Assembly: GCA_002344205.1 (NCBI GenBank)
Contig: DDSZ01000005.1
Location: 1-64,000, forward strand
Direction of reading: 5' to 3'
Source of the DNA: Opitutaceae bacterium UBA2377
GTDB lineage: Bacteria > Verrucomicrobiota > Verrucomicrobiia > Opitutales > Opitutaceae
DNA: 64,000 nt
Part shown: piece by piece, positions 32,609 through 42,533 of the stretch
Layout of the letters: each line of letters starts with the position of its first letter
Numbering within the stretch: position 1 is the first letter of the stretch
Notes under the pieces: model-generated
What the model was told of the DNA's origin: nothing
Database searches by the model: none
What the model saw: the letters and a program-made list of their open reading frames with translations, nothing else
Position numbers and translations under genes: made by a program

Positions 32609-33741
32609 CCACCGCCACCCTCGAAAAGACTCTCACCACCGCCCAGCCGCCGGCCGCACGTCCACCGTCTGCGCCCAAATCCGCCAAAGCCGTTCTCGCC
32701 GGTCTCGACTTCGGCACCAACAAATCCTGCCTGCTCGCCGGCACCCCCGGCTCCGGCGACATCGCCGTGAGCAAGGTCGTTCCAACCTGCGTCGGTTACG
32801 TCAAGGAGGGCATTGTCGAGGGCATCATCGCCGGCAACGCCACCCGGCTTTTCGGCGAGGAGGCTTTGCAGAACAAGCTGCATGTAAACCTCGTCGCTCC
32901 GATGGAGGAAGGCGTGATCGCCCATCCCGAAGCGGCGCGCGACTTCCTTGCGCATCTCCGCAGCCTCGCGGATCCGTCCGGGCAGGCCGAGATCCGCGCC
33001 GTCATCGGCGTGCCGGCCAACGCCGCGGAAACGACCCGGGAGGATATCCGCCGCTGCGCCCATGGTATCTTCAACCGCGTATTGCTGATCCCGGAGCCGT
33101 TTCTCGCCGCGGTGGGCTTCCGCGACAACTCCCGGCTGGGGCAGCCCGGATACATTGATCCGGTCATCAACTCGCTGTTCATCGACATCGGCGGCGGCAC
33201 GAGCGACCTCTGTCTCGTGCAGGGCTATTTCCCCACCGGCGACGACCAGATCAGCATTCCCTTCGCCGGCGACGCCATTGATGCCCTGATGGAGGCAGAG
33301 CTGAACCGCACCTATCCGAACAACGGATTGTCCCGCCACAAGGTCCGCGAGATCAAGGAAGCCCACGGCTATGTCGGCCCGTCCCGCCGGCCGATGGACG
33401 TGAAGGTCATCATGGGCGGCAAGGCCCACCTGCTCGAGCTCGCCGATGTCATCGGCAACGCCTGCAACACCCTCGTGGAGAAAATCTACCCGGCCCTCAC
33501 CACCCTCATCAGCCGCGCCTCCTCGGATTCGGTGGTCACGCTGCTGCAAAATATCATCGTCACCGGCGGCGGCTCGCAGTTGCGGGGCATCGACACGGTG
33601 CTGCAACAGCGGCTTGCGGCCGACGGCTACGAGACCCCGAAGGTCCGCCTCGCCGGCCAGGACTACAAACGCTACGTCGCCATCGGCGCCCTCAAGGCCG
33701 CCCGCGCCGCGCGCGAAAACCAATGGCAGGTGCTGCTCTGA
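32605..33741 (+). CDS. Actin-like ATPase, MamK-like
   Basis: 378 residues of the actin/Hsp70 fold. Phosphate 1 motif: VLAGLDFGTNKSCLLAG. Phosphate 2: SLFIDIGGGTSDLCLVQG. Adenosine motif: IIVTGGGSQLRGIDTVL. The connecting segments AVIGVPANAAETT, IPEPFLAAVGF, VQGYFPTGDDQISIPFAG and LLQNIIVTGGGS match, in order, the corresponding parts of MamK, the magnetosome filament, more closely than MreB, FtsA, ParM or DnaK as I recall them. No magnetosome genes are nearby, so it probably organises something else in the cell. It has a 40-residue Ala/Pro-rich N-terminal extension. Confidence 0.8.
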   Translation: MTTATLEKTLTTAQPPAARPPSAPKSAKAVLAGLDFGTNKSCLLAGTPGSGDIAVSKVVPTCVGYVKEGIVEGIIAGNATRLFGEEALQNKLHVNLVAPMEEGVIAHPEAARDFLAHLRSLADPSGQAEIRAVIGVPANAAETTREDIRRCAHGIFNRVLLIPEPFLAAVGFRDNSRLGQPGYIDPVINSLFIDIGGGTSDLCLVQGYFPTGDDQISIPFAGDAIDALMEAELNRTYPNNGLSRHKVREIKEAHGYVGPSRRPMDVKVIMGGKAHLLELADVIGNACNTLVEKIYPALTTLISRASSDSVVTLLQNIIVTGGGSQLRGIDTVLQQRLAADGYETPKVRLAGQDYKRYVAIGALKAARAARENQWQVLL

Positions 33742-33760
33742 GCCCGCTCGGCGTTCGCGT

Positions 33761-34840
33761 TCAACTGATCGCCGGGTAACTGCCCAACCACTTCACCATC
33801 GGGCAAAACTTCCGGAGCTCGGCGAGCGCCTCCTTCATGTTGGCGTCCTCGTAGTGCCCCGTGACGTCGATGAAGAAATAATAGTCCCACGGCCGCTTTT
33901 TGCTCGGGCGCGACTCCACTTTCGAGAGGTTGATCCCCCGCTCGGCGAGCGGCATCAGCATCCGCAGCAGCGCGCCGGAATGCGCCGCCGCCTCGTCGCC
34001 CAGCGAGACCAGAAAGCTGGTGATATCCTTGCCGCCGCCGACCGGCCCCGAGGCCTGCCTTCCCAGCACGAAAAAGCGCGTGGTGTTGTCCGCCTTGTCC
34101 TGGATGTTTTTCACCAGCACCGGCACGCCGTAGTGCAGCGCCGCCAGCTCGCCCGCCACCGCCGCCGCGCCGGGTTCATCCTTGGCGATCTGCACGGCGC
34201 GGGACGTGCTCGGGGCGTCGATCAGTTGCGCGTGCGGCAGGTGCCGCTGCAGCCAGTGCCGGCACTGCGCCAGCGCCTGATCCTTCGAGTAAACCTTGGT
34301 GATCTGCTCCAGCGGCCCGTGCGCGATGAGGGCGTGGGTGATCTCCGCGTAGATCTGGGCGACGATCTTCAGGTCGCTTTCCACAAAACTGTCGAGCGTC
34401 TCCCGCACGGATCCTTCCGTGGAGTTTTCGATCGGGATGACGGCATAGTCCGTCTCCCCTTTTTCCACCGCGGTGAAGATGTCGCCGATGGCGGTCATCG
34501 CGTGGTAATCGACGCTCGCGCCGAATTTCTTCATCGCTGCCGCGTGCGTGTTGCTCGCCTCGGGGCCGAGGTAGGCGATCATCAGCGGTTTCTCGAGGGC
34601 GATGGCCGCCGACATGATCTCGCGGTAAATCGCCTTCAGCGCCTCCTGCTTGATCGGCCCCGAGTTTTGGCCGGTGACCTTCCGCAGGACGGCGTCCTCG
34701 CGTTCGGCCACGTAGATTTGTCCGCCCTGGCTGCGCTTCACCCTGCCGATCTCGGCCGCCAGTTTCAGCCGCTCGTTCAGCAATTCGACCAGTTGCTTGT
34801 CGATCCGGTCGATGTTCTCACGGATGGGTCCGAGATCCAT
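33761..34840 (-). CDS. pheA: Bifunctional chorismate mutase / prephenate dehydratase (P-protein)
   Basis: 359 residues, for phenylalanine synthesis. The N-terminal chorismate mutase domain (1-90) starts IRENIDRIDKQLVELLNERLKLAAEIGRVK. The dehydratase domain follows: IAYLGPEASNTHAAAMKKFG, VIPIENSTEGSVRETLD and NTTRFFVLGR (the TTRF catalytic motif). The C-terminal ACT domain has SGALLRMLMPLAERGINLSKVESRPSK with the ESRP phenylalanine-binding motif, so feedback inhibition is expected. Its start lies 2 bases after the scpB stop, a coupled pair. No Shine-Dalgarno sequence is visible. Confidence 0.95.
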   Translation of the reverse strand: MDLGPIRENIDRIDKQLVELLNERLKLAAEIGRVKRSQGGQIYVAEREDAVLRKVTGQNSGPIKQEALKAIYREIMSAAIALEKPLMIAYLGPEASNTHAAAMKKFGASVDYHAMTAIGDIFTAVEKGETDYAVIPIENSTEGSVRETLDSFVESDLKIVAQIYAEITHALIAHGPLEQITKVYSKDQALAQCRHWLQRHLPHAQLIDAPSTSRAVQIAKDEPGAAAVAGELAALHYGVPVLVKNIQDKADNTTRFFVLGRQASGPVGGGKDITSFLVSLGDEAAAHSGALLRMLMPLAERGINLSKVESRPSKKRPWDYYFFIDVTGHYEDANMKEALAELRKFCPMVKWLGSYPAIS

Positions 34841-34842
34841 GG

Positions 34843-35661
34843 TCAGGAGGTTTTTTCCTCGGTGGTCACGGGAGCGGCGTGCTCGACCGTCACCGGCTCA
34901 AAATTCGGGCTCTCGCCTTCGCCGCTTTCCAGCGGCAGGCCCATCTCGGCATCCGCCGGGGGCTTCGTCGGGTTGAGCGCGGTCTGCAACCAGTCGTCAA
35001 TCTGCCGGTTGGAGAGCACGTCGGATGCGGGCAGCTCATCCAGCGATTTGATGCCCGTGAATTCGAGGAATTGGTCGGTGGTGCCGTATTGGATCGGCCG
35101 GCCCGGCAAATCCGCCCGTCCCACGATGTAGATCAGCTCCCGCTCCAGCAGCTTGTTGATGCCGGCCTCGGCCGATACGCCGCGGATGGTCTCGATCTCG
35201 GCCCGCGTCACGGGCTGGCGGTAGGCCACGATCGCGAGCGTTTCGATGGAAGACTGGCTGAGCCGGAGCGGCGTGGGCTCGTTGCGGAGCACCCGCACCC
35301 AGCGGGCAAATTGCGGCTGTGTCACCAGCCGGTAGCCGGCGGACCCCTCGATCAGCAGGATGCCTTCGTCCCGGGCGCGCAGCTCGGCGGCGATTTCGTC
35401 CATCGCTTCGCGGATCTGGCTCGCGGTCACGAGCGAGGGCACTTCCCGGTAGAGTTCGTCGTCGGCCGCCATCTCGGTCGGTATTTCGGCCGCCTCCTCG
35501 GGCGCGGGACTCCCGACGGCACCCTCCGCGGCGCCGGTCGCCACGGGGAGCAGGGCCTGCTCGTGAAACCGGGTGAACGCGGCCTGGATGTCCTTGGTCG
35601 CGAGCGGTTGGCTGGAGGAAAAGAGCAGCGCCTTGAGCACTTTTTTCAGATTGAAGGCCAT
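34843..35661 (-). CDS. scpB: Segregation and condensation protein B
   Basis: Part of the SMC-ScpA-ScpB condensin. 272 residues, longer than the usual 180-200. It has two winged-helix domains: FNLKKVLKALLFSSSQPLATKDIQAAF at the start, then QSSIETLAIVAYRQPVTRAEIETIRGVSAE and ELIYIVGRADLPGRPIQYGTTDQFLEF. The extra length comes from an acidic insert around residues 30-80 and an acidic C-terminal tail. The ATG at 35661 gives the family start; the frame is open further up but not homologous. scpA is not adjacent, which is unusual; pheA is coupled instead. Confidence 0.92.
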   Translation of the reverse strand: MAFNLKKVLKALLFSSSQPLATKDIQAAFTRFHEQALLPVATGAAEGAVGSPAPEEAAEIPTEMAADDELYREVPSLVTASQIREAMDEIAAELRARDEGILLIEGSAGYRLVTQPQFARWVRVLRNEPTPLRLSQSSIETLAIVAYRQPVTRAEIETIRGVSAEAGINKLLERELIYIVGRADLPGRPIQYGTTDQFLEFTGIKSLDELPASDVLSNRQIDDWLQTALNPTKPPADAEMGLPLESGEGESPNFEPVTVEHAAPVTTEEKTS

Positions 35662-35799
35662 GCGGTAAAGTTCCCCGAATGAATGGGTCCGCGCCGGGCC
35701 TAAGCAATCACGAAAACACGGCGGAGCCGCCGCCCCATTTGTCATAGCCGACATGATTCTTGCCCGCCCGCGGCGGCTCTGGTTCGCTCGACCCCGACC

Positions 35800-37524
<1,725 letters not shown>

Positions 37525-37546
37525 GGCGCTTGCGCCGCATCCCGTC

Positions 37547-39136
37547 ATGACCTGGTCACGCTTCAAAACCCACCGCTATCATCACTCTGAGTTAGGGCTC
37601 TCGCTCGATCTCAGCCGCATGCCGTTTCCGGATGACTACTTCGCGGGCATGGAGCCGCGGATGCAGTCGGCATTTGCGGCGATGAAAGCCCTTGAGGGCG
37701 GCGCCATCGCCAACCCCGACGAGCAGCGCATGGTCGGCCACTATTGGCTCCGCGCCCCGCAGTTCGCCCCTGATCCGGCCCTCGCCAAAGAAATCAGCTC
37801 CACTCTCGCGGCCATCGGAGAATTCACCGCCAAGGTCCATGCCGGCGAGATCGCCGGACCCAAGGGGAAATTCAAAAATCTCCTCGTGATCGGCATCGGC
37901 GGCTCCGCCCTCGGTCCACAATTCGTAAGCCATGCGCTCGGCCGGCCGCGCAAGGACAAGCTCGCCGTTTCGTTCTTCGACAACACCGACCCCGACGGCA
38001 TCGACTACGTGCTCGATGCCCTGCGCGGCCAGTTGGCGAAAACCCTGGTCCTCGTGATTTCCAAATCCGGCGGCACCGCAGAGACCCGCAACGGCATGCT
38101 TGAGGCCATCGCCGCGTTCAAGGCCGCCAGGCTCGAACACGCCAAACACTTCGTCGCCGTCACCGGCGCGGGCTCCAAGCTCGACGCCACCGCCCTCGCC
38201 GAGGGCTGGCTCGCCCGTTTTCCCATGTGGGACTGGGTCGGCGGACGAACCTCCGAACTCTGCGCCGTCGGCCTTCTGCCCGCCGCCTTGCAGGGGCTCG
38301 ACATCCAGGGCATGCTTGATGGTGCCGCCGCGATGGATGCCGTGACCCGCAGCCACGTCACCCGCGACAACCCCGCCGCCCTGCTCGCGCTCATGTGGCA
38401 TTTTGCGACCGACGGCCGGGGTGCAAAGGACATGGTCGTCCTGCCCTACAAGGACCGCCTGCTCCTTTTTTCCCGCTACCTTCAGCAGCTCGTCATGGAG
38501 TCGCTCGGCAAGGAGCACGACCTCCAGGGCAACGTCGTCAACCAAGGCATCGCCGTTTACGGCAACAAGGGCTCGACCGACCAGCACGCCTACGTGCAGC
38601 AGCTTCGCGACGGCGTGAACAACTTCTTCATCACCTTCATCGAGGTCCTCAAGGACCGCGAGGCGAAGACGGCCTTGGAGGTCGAGCCGGGCGTCACCAG
38701 CGGCGACTACCTGCAGGGCTTTTATCTCGGCACCCGCGATGCGCTCAGCGAAAAGGACCGGCACTCCATCACGATCACCGTGCCCGATGTTTCGGCCCGC
38801 TCCATCGGTCTGCTCATCGCGCTTTATGAGCGCGCCGTCGGGCTCTACGCCTCGCTCGTCGGTATCAACGCCTACCATCAACCCGGCGTCGAGGCCGGCA
38901 AGAAAGCTGCCGGCGGCGTCATTGCCCTCAAGCTCCGGCTCGCCGCCGCCATGCAGGCCGCTCCCGGTGAGTTCCATACCGCCGAGGAATGGTCCGCCCG
39001 GCTTGGTGACACGGCACACACGCAAACCGAGCACGTCTTCAAGATCCTCGAGCACCTTGCGGCCAACCGGAGCAGCGGGGTAAAAATGCGCGCCCGCCAG
39101 CCGTGGCATGCCTCCCGGTTCGCCTGCAAAGGCTGA
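37547..39136 (+). CDS. pgi: Glucose-6-phosphate isomerase
   Basis: Interconverts glucose-6-phosphate and fructose-6-phosphate. 529 residues. Substrate-binding segments are [44 protein letters not shown] and the active-site stretch [28 protein letters not shown]. The catalytic Lys region near the C terminus is [19 protein letters not shown]. It is the shorter archaeal/bacterial-type PGI rather than the 550-residue enterobacterial form. Followed 12 bases later by a coiled-coil gene. Confidence 0.95.
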   Translation: MTWSRFKTHRYHHSELGLSLDLSRMPFPDDYFAGMEPRMQSAFAAMKALEGGAIANPDEQRMVGHYWLRAPQFAPDPALAKEISSTLAAIGEFTAKVHAGEIAGPKGKFKNLLVIGIGGSALGPQFVSHALGRPRKDKLAVSFFDNTDPDGIDYVLDALRGQLAKTLVLVISKSGGTAETRNGMLEAIAAFKAARLEHAKHFVAVTGAGSKLDATALAEGWLARFPMWDWVGGRTSELCAVGLLPAALQGLDIQGMLDGAAAMDAVTRSHVTRDNPAALLALMWHFATDGRGAKDMVVLPYKDRLLLFSRYLQQLVMESLGKEHDLQGNVVNQGIAVYGNKGSTDQHAYVQQLRDGVNNFFITFIEVLKDREAKTALEVEPGVTSGDYLQGFYLGTRDALSEKDRHSITITVPDVSARSIGLLIALYERAVGLYASLVGINAYHQPGVEAGKKAAGGVIALKLRLAAAMQAAPGEFHTAEEWSARLGDTAHTQTEHVFKILEHLAANRSSGVKMRARQPWHASRFACKG

Positions 39137-39148
39137 TCCCGCGTCCAG

Positions 39149-39880
39149 ATGAAGCCGCCGTCGCCTCTCTACCTCTGGTTGCTGGCGGCCATCTTGGTCG
39201 CGACGGCGGCGGCTTATGTCCACCGGACGATGGCGCACCGGCAACTGAGCGACCGCCACGCCGCACTGGCAGCGGAAAGCGCAGTGCTTGGTGCCGCCTT
39301 GACCACGGCCAGGCAAAGCGCGGACGCGCTCTCGCTTCAGGTGGACAACCTCGATACCGCCCTCGGGGAAGCGCGGACGCGCCTGACGACCACCGAGACC
39401 CGCAACGTGGAACTCACCCGCGAGCTTATCCAGGCCCGGTCGCAAATCGGTGAGTCCGAAAACCTCGCTCGCGAACTGGCCGCACTTCAAGCGGCCCACC
39501 GCATCCTGCAACAGGAGGTGGCCGCCGCACCACCGGCCGCCTTGGACCCCGCAATGCTCGCCGCCTTTGAGCGCGTCATGGGCGAACTCGGCCAAAGGCT
39601 GGCCTCGCCGCCGTCCGCGCCCCGTCTCAGCCTGACCAGCACCCGCGCCCGCACCGCCTTGGTGGTCAGCGTCGGGCCGTCCCAGTCCTTTGTCGTGCTC
39701 AACTACGGCGCGGAACACGGGGCACTTCCCCGTCAGGAGTTCTTGATCCGCCGTGGAACCGAAACCCTCGCCAAGGTTCATATCAGTGATGTGCGCCCGC
39801 ACCATTCCATCGCCCAAGTGCAGCCGGATTCCCTGTCTGGCGTCTTGCACAAGGGCGATTCGGCCGTTTTATCACCCTAG
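39149..39880 (+). CDS. Membrane-anchored coiled-coil protein
   Basis: 243 residues. One N-terminal helix in the membrane (LYLWLLAAILVATAAAYVH), then a coiled coil to about residue 125 (LTTARQSADALSLQVDNLDT). The C-terminal domain (about 160-243) is beta-rich: TALVVSVGPSQSFVVLNYGAEHG, EFLIRRGTETLAKVHISDVRP and VLHKGDSAVLSP. This pattern resembles a small barrel seen in some cell-wall and MreC-like proteins, but identity is not established. It is in line with the 53-residue lipoprotein gene three bases further on. Confidence 0.65.
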   Translation: MKPPSPLYLWLLAAILVATAAAYVHRTMAHRQLSDRHAALAAESAVLGAALTTARQSADALSLQVDNLDTALGEARTRLTTTETRNVELTRELIQARSQIGESENLARELAALQAAHRILQQEVAAAPPAALDPAMLAAFERVMGELGQRLASPPSAPRLSLTSTRARTALVVSVGPSQSFVVLNYGAEHGALPRQEFLIRRGTETLAKVHISDVRPHHSIAQVQPDSLSGVLHKGDSAVLSP

Positions 39881-39883
39881 CCC

Positions 39884-40045
39884 ATGAAATCCCTCCATCG
39901 CCCATTGCTCGCCACCTTGCTTGTCCTCCTCGGCCTCGCCTTCACCGGCTGCACCACGCGTCAGAACAAGGACTCTTCCATCCCGTGGAGCCGTCCCGCC
40001 GACTGGGAAGGCCAGATCCCCGGCATGGGCCAGCCCGGCCGCTGA
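39884..40045 (+). CDS. Small lipoprotein, 53 residues
   Basis: A short gene with a clear layout: basic start MKSLHRPL, hydrophobic stretch LATLLVLLGLAFTG and Cys22 of a lipobox, leaving a mature lipoprotein of about 32 residues ending in SIPWSRPADWEGQIPGMG. The Trp/Pro-rich tail is distinctive. It starts 3 bases after the stop of the coiled-coil gene, and an intrinsic terminator follows, so it is the last gene of the unit. Function unknown. Confidence 0.72.
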   Translation: MKSLHRPLLATLLVLLGLAFTGCTTRQNKDSSIPWSRPADWEGQIPGMGQPGR

Positions 40046-40063
40046 TGCCGCCACCCCGCCCTC

Positions 40064-40089
40064 AAATCCGGCTCACCGCCGGATTTTTT
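40064..40089 (+). terminator. Intrinsic terminator after the small lipoprotein gene
   Basis: A 9-bp stem (40064-40072 with 40078-40086) with a 5-base loop and a run of T. It ends 17 bases before the rsmI start codon, so rsmI probably has its own promoter or depends on read-through. Confidence 0.88.
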
Positions 40090-40106
40090 GTTGGGTCGAT
40101 TTCGTC

Positions 40107-40820
40107 ATGTCCGAAAACACTTCGCTGACTCCCTTGCCCGGCCACCTCTACGTGGTCGCCACGCCCATCGGGAATCTCGCCGATCTCACGGAGCGGGCCA
40201 GGGCCATCCTCGCGTCCGTCGATTTGATCGCCTGCGAGGACACCCGCACCACCGGGGTCATGCTGGGCCGCATCGGTGTGCGGCGGGAGCTCTTTCCCTA
40301 TCACGATCACAACGAGGCCGAGGCCGCCGTCCGGCTCGCGGAGCGGCTGGCCGCCGGTCAGTCCGTCGCCGTGGTGAGCGATGCCGGCACTCCCGCCCTC
40401 AGCGATCCCGGCTTCCGGATCGTGCGGGAATGCCGCCGCCGCGGGCTCCCGGTCGTGCCGGTGCCCGGCCCCAGCGCGCTGACCGCGGCGCTCAGCGCCA
40501 GCGGCCTGCCGACCAACGGATTTTTGTTCGTCGGTTTTCTCCCGCCGAAGTCCGCCGCCCGGATCGCCTTTTTTGAAAAACACCGGGACTTCGCCTACAC
40601 CGTGGTGCTCTATGAAAGCTGCCACCGGATCGCCAAGGCCGTGGATGAACTCAACGTCACGCTCGGCGGCGACCGCGTGATCTGCGTCGCCAAGGAAATC
40701 AGCAAGCTGCACGAAACTTTCTGGGTCGGCCCGGCTGCCGACGTGCAGGCCCGCCTGAAGCAGGCCAGTCTGAAAGGCGAATTTGTGCTGATCATCGCCC
40801 CGGCCGGCTTCGCGCTTTGA
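40107..40820 (+). CDS. rsmI: 16S rRNA (cytidine(1402)-2'-O)-methyltransferase
   Basis: Methylates C1402 of 16S rRNA at the P site with S-adenosylmethionine. 237 residues with the tetrapyrrole-methylase fold. Motifs: LYVVATPIGNLADLTERA, LIACEDTRTTGVML, VVSDAGTPALSDPGFRIV (SAM pocket) and VPVPGPSALTAALSASGLPTN. The C-terminal extension of some RsmI proteins is absent; it ends soon after LKGEFVLIIAPA. I used the ATG at 40107, directly before the conserved first strand. It is convergent with the SRPBCC pseudogene. Confidence 0.95.
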   Translation: MSENTSLTPLPGHLYVVATPIGNLADLTERARAILASVDLIACEDTRTTGVMLGRIGVRRELFPYHDHNEAEAAVRLAERLAAGQSVAVVSDAGTPALSDPGFRIVRECRRRGLPVVPVPGPSALTAALSASGLPTNGFLFVGFLPPKSAARIAFFEKHRDFAYTVVLYESCHRIAKAVDELNVTLGGDRVICVAKEISKLHETFWVGPAADVQARLKQASLKGEFVLIIAPAGFAL

Positions 40821-40840
40821 GACTCGGGAAGCCGGCTCTC

Positions 40841-41316
40841 TCAGCCGGCGCGCAAACCGGCGGCGAGCCCGGCCAGCCGGTCGAGGCTCTCGCCCCAGCC
40901 GTGCGCAAAGCCCATCTCCTCATGCCGGCGGCAGGCTGCATCGCTCCAGTGCCGCGCCTCCATGGTGACGCCGGTTCGCCCGACCGGAACCGGCTCGAAT
41001 GTCGTCACCGCCGTGAAAAACATGTCGGGCCGCGGCTGCCATTCCGGGTCAAAGGCATCGGTGAAGACGATGCGCGCATCGGGCACAACCTCGAGAAACA
41101 CGCCGCGGGCCGGATATTCGGAACCGTCAGGCGCACGCATCAGGGCCTGGAAAATTCCGCCCGGCCGCAGATCCAGCTCACAATGGGGCGTCGTCATCCC
41201 GTGCGGCCCCACCAGTCGCGGAAGTGCTGATGCCAAACCCTGAACACGATTGCCGGCGGCGCATCGATCACGCGCGTCAGCTTCAGCTTTCTTTCGCTCC
41301 GGCTGTGGCTGTTCAT
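40841..41316 (-). pseudogene. SRPBCC/AHSA1 domain protein, frameshifted
   Basis: The ATG at 41316 gives a good AHSA1 start (RSERKLKLTRVIDAPPAIVF then RVWHQHFRDWWG), but the frame stops at 41194 after 40 residues. The family continues in another frame from GPHGMTTPHCELDLRPGG through ARIVFTDAFDPEWQ to HGWGESLDRLAGL, ending at 40841. One base is missing in the C run at 41207-41210; restoring it would rejoin the frame. It is therefore a recent mutation or a sequencing error. AHSA1 proteins bind small hydrophobic ligands. It is the last gene of the DUF1428 operon. Confidence 0.8.
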
Positions 41317-41318
41317 CG

Positions 41319-41513
41319 TCAAACCCGGCCTTCCGGGGCCTTTCCCCCGGCAGCCTCCGCCTCGAGCTCACACACGCGCCCATCGATCTGCATCACGATA
41401 TCGGCGGCATCACGCCGGCCCTGCCGTTCCAGGTCGCAGGCAAGGTCGGCCAGCTCCGTGCGCAACCGGTCCAACAAGGCGCGCACAGGGCGGTCGGTGG
41501 AAACAGCGGGCAT
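41319..41513 (-). CDS. Small helical protein, 64 residues
   Basis: Predicted helices LLDRLRTELADLACDLE and GRRDAADIVMQIDGRVCELEAE look like a small coiled-coil protein. Its stop is 2 bases from the SRPBCC start and its ATG is 15 bases behind the DUF1428 stop, so it fits in the operon without overlap. No family is recognised. The start has no strong ribosome site. Its spacing and unbiased residue mix argue for a real gene. Confidence 0.55.
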   Translation of the reverse strand: MPAVSTDRPVRALLDRLRTELADLACDLERQGRRDAADIVMQIDGRVCELEAEAAGGKAPEGRV

Positions 41514-41528
41514 GGCGGTGCCGTCCGT

Positions 41529-41900
41529 TCAGCGCGAGACGAGCACGTTGAACCCGCCGAAGGTCATGCGGGCCATGTCGAAGGGCATTTTCTTGGGGTC
41601 GCACATCGCGGCAAGCCGCGGGTCGGCCATGACCTTGGCGTTCACGCGGTCGCGATGCGCCCGGGAACGGTATCGGATGTAGGCGAAGATCACGGTCTCC
41701 TCTGACTTAGTCTTGGCCAGTTTCCTGAACAGGTCGCCAGGCACGCCTTCGGGTTGCGGCAGGGTGTCCATGACGCATTCCTTGTAATCGAGCGCACCGT
41801 GTTCGCGCCAGACTTTGGCCGCCTTGGTCGCAATGCTTTTGTAGAGCCCGAGTTTTTTGCGGGAAACCGGGATAACGAAACCGTCAACGTATTGGGACAT
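41529..41900 (-). CDS. DUF1428 family protein
   Basis: 123 residues. The family pattern is clear: MSQYVDGFVIPVSRKKLGLY, then AAKVWREHGALDYKECVMDT, KSEETVIFAYIRYRSRAHRDRVN and the end KMPFDMARMTFGGFNVLV. DUF1428 proteins have a ferredoxin-like dimeric fold and unknown function, and are often found near ECF sigma and YCII genes. The ATG at 41900 has AGGAG 8 bases upstream. The TGTCC-N16-TTCGT promoter lies about 50 bases upstream, which suggests control by the divergent ECF42 sigma factor. Confidence 0.9.
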   Translation of the reverse strand: MSQYVDGFVIPVSRKKLGLYKSIATKAAKVWREHGALDYKECVMDTLPQPEGVPGDLFRKLAKTKSEETVIFAYIRYRSRAHRDRVNAKVMADPRLAAMCDPKKMPFDMARMTFGGFNVLVSR

Positions 41901-41947
41901 GGTGGATTCTCCTATTGGGTGGGTGGATACCGGGTGGTTCATCTTCT

Positions 41948-41975
41948 AAACGAACCAGCCGGTCTCTTTTGGACA
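41948..41975 (-). promoter_or_regulatory. Candidate ECF42 promoter for the DUF1428 operon
   Basis: On the minus strand TGTCC (41975-41971) is followed by 16 bases, then TT and CGT (CGTTT at 41952-41948). The same pattern and spacing occur on the other strand at 42043-42070. The reported ECF42 motif from Streptomyces, as I recall it, is TGTCGA at -35 and CGA/TC at -10; the fit is good at TGTC and CGT. The expected transcript start leaves room for the ribosome site of the DUF1428 gene. Confidence 0.6.
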
Positions 41976-42042
41976 CCCGCCTCCGATTTTTTTCTGAAAT
42001 CCGCCGTGGCCGGCCGCGTGCCCGGAAAAAATCCCCAAACTC

Positions 42043-42070
42043 TGTCCTTCCGGACGCGGATGCTTCGTCG
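42043..42070 (+). promoter_or_regulatory. Candidate ECF42 promoter for the YCII-sigma operon
   Basis: TGTCC (42043-42047), an 18-base spacer ending in TT, then CGTCG (42066-42070). The matching element on the opposite strand has exactly the same spacing. Transcription would start near 42077, which supports the ATG at 42101 as YCII start rather than the GTG at 42077. This implies that the sigma factor activates its own operon. Confidence 0.62.
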
Positions 42071-42100
42071 TAGCCTGTGAGCACCTTTGCCGCCCACATC

Positions 42101-42520
42101 ATGAGCACATCCCCCGTCCCTGAATCCATCCCGTTCATGTTGCTTTTTCGCAACACCGGTGCCGACAGCTACCGGCACCTTTCCGCCGCGCAGCAGCAGG
42201 AGCTTGTCGGCCGCTGGAACACTTGGTTCGAGACCCTCGTCAAACAGGGCAAAGCCACCATCGGTCAGCCGCTGGAAGACGCCACCCGCATCGTCGCCGG
42301 CCCCGGCGGGACGCGGGTCGTGGACGGTCCGTTCCCCGAGACCAAGGAGGCCATCGGCGGTTTTGTCACTTTGCTGGTCGGCAACCTCGCCGAGGCTACC
42401 GCGATCGCCCAACGCCATCCGGGGCTCGAATACGGCATGCTGATCGAGATTCGCGAAATGACCCCGCACTGCCACCTCGGTGTGAATACCAAGGGTGTGC
42501 CGCTCACCGCCGGCGCCTGA
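42101..42520 (+). CDS. YCII-domain (DGPF) protein
   Basis: 139 residues. YCII fold with PFMLLFRNTGADSYRHLSAAQQQELVGRW, then GTRVVDGPFPETKEAIGGFVTLLVGNLAEA (the DGPF signature that gives the group its name) and GLEYGMLIEIREM. These proteins are the standard neighbours of ECF42 sigma factors and are reported as their main targets. The gene is 13 bases ahead of the sigma gene. A role in chemical or oxidative stress is suspected but not proved. Confidence 0.92.
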   Translation: MSTSPVPESIPFMLLFRNTGADSYRHLSAAQQQELVGRWNTWFETLVKQGKATIGQPLEDATRIVAGPGGTRVVDGPFPETKEAIGGFVTLLVGNLAEATAIAQRHPGLEYGMLIEIREMTPHCHLGVNTKGVPLTAGA

Positions 42521-42533
42521 ATCCCGCGCACCG

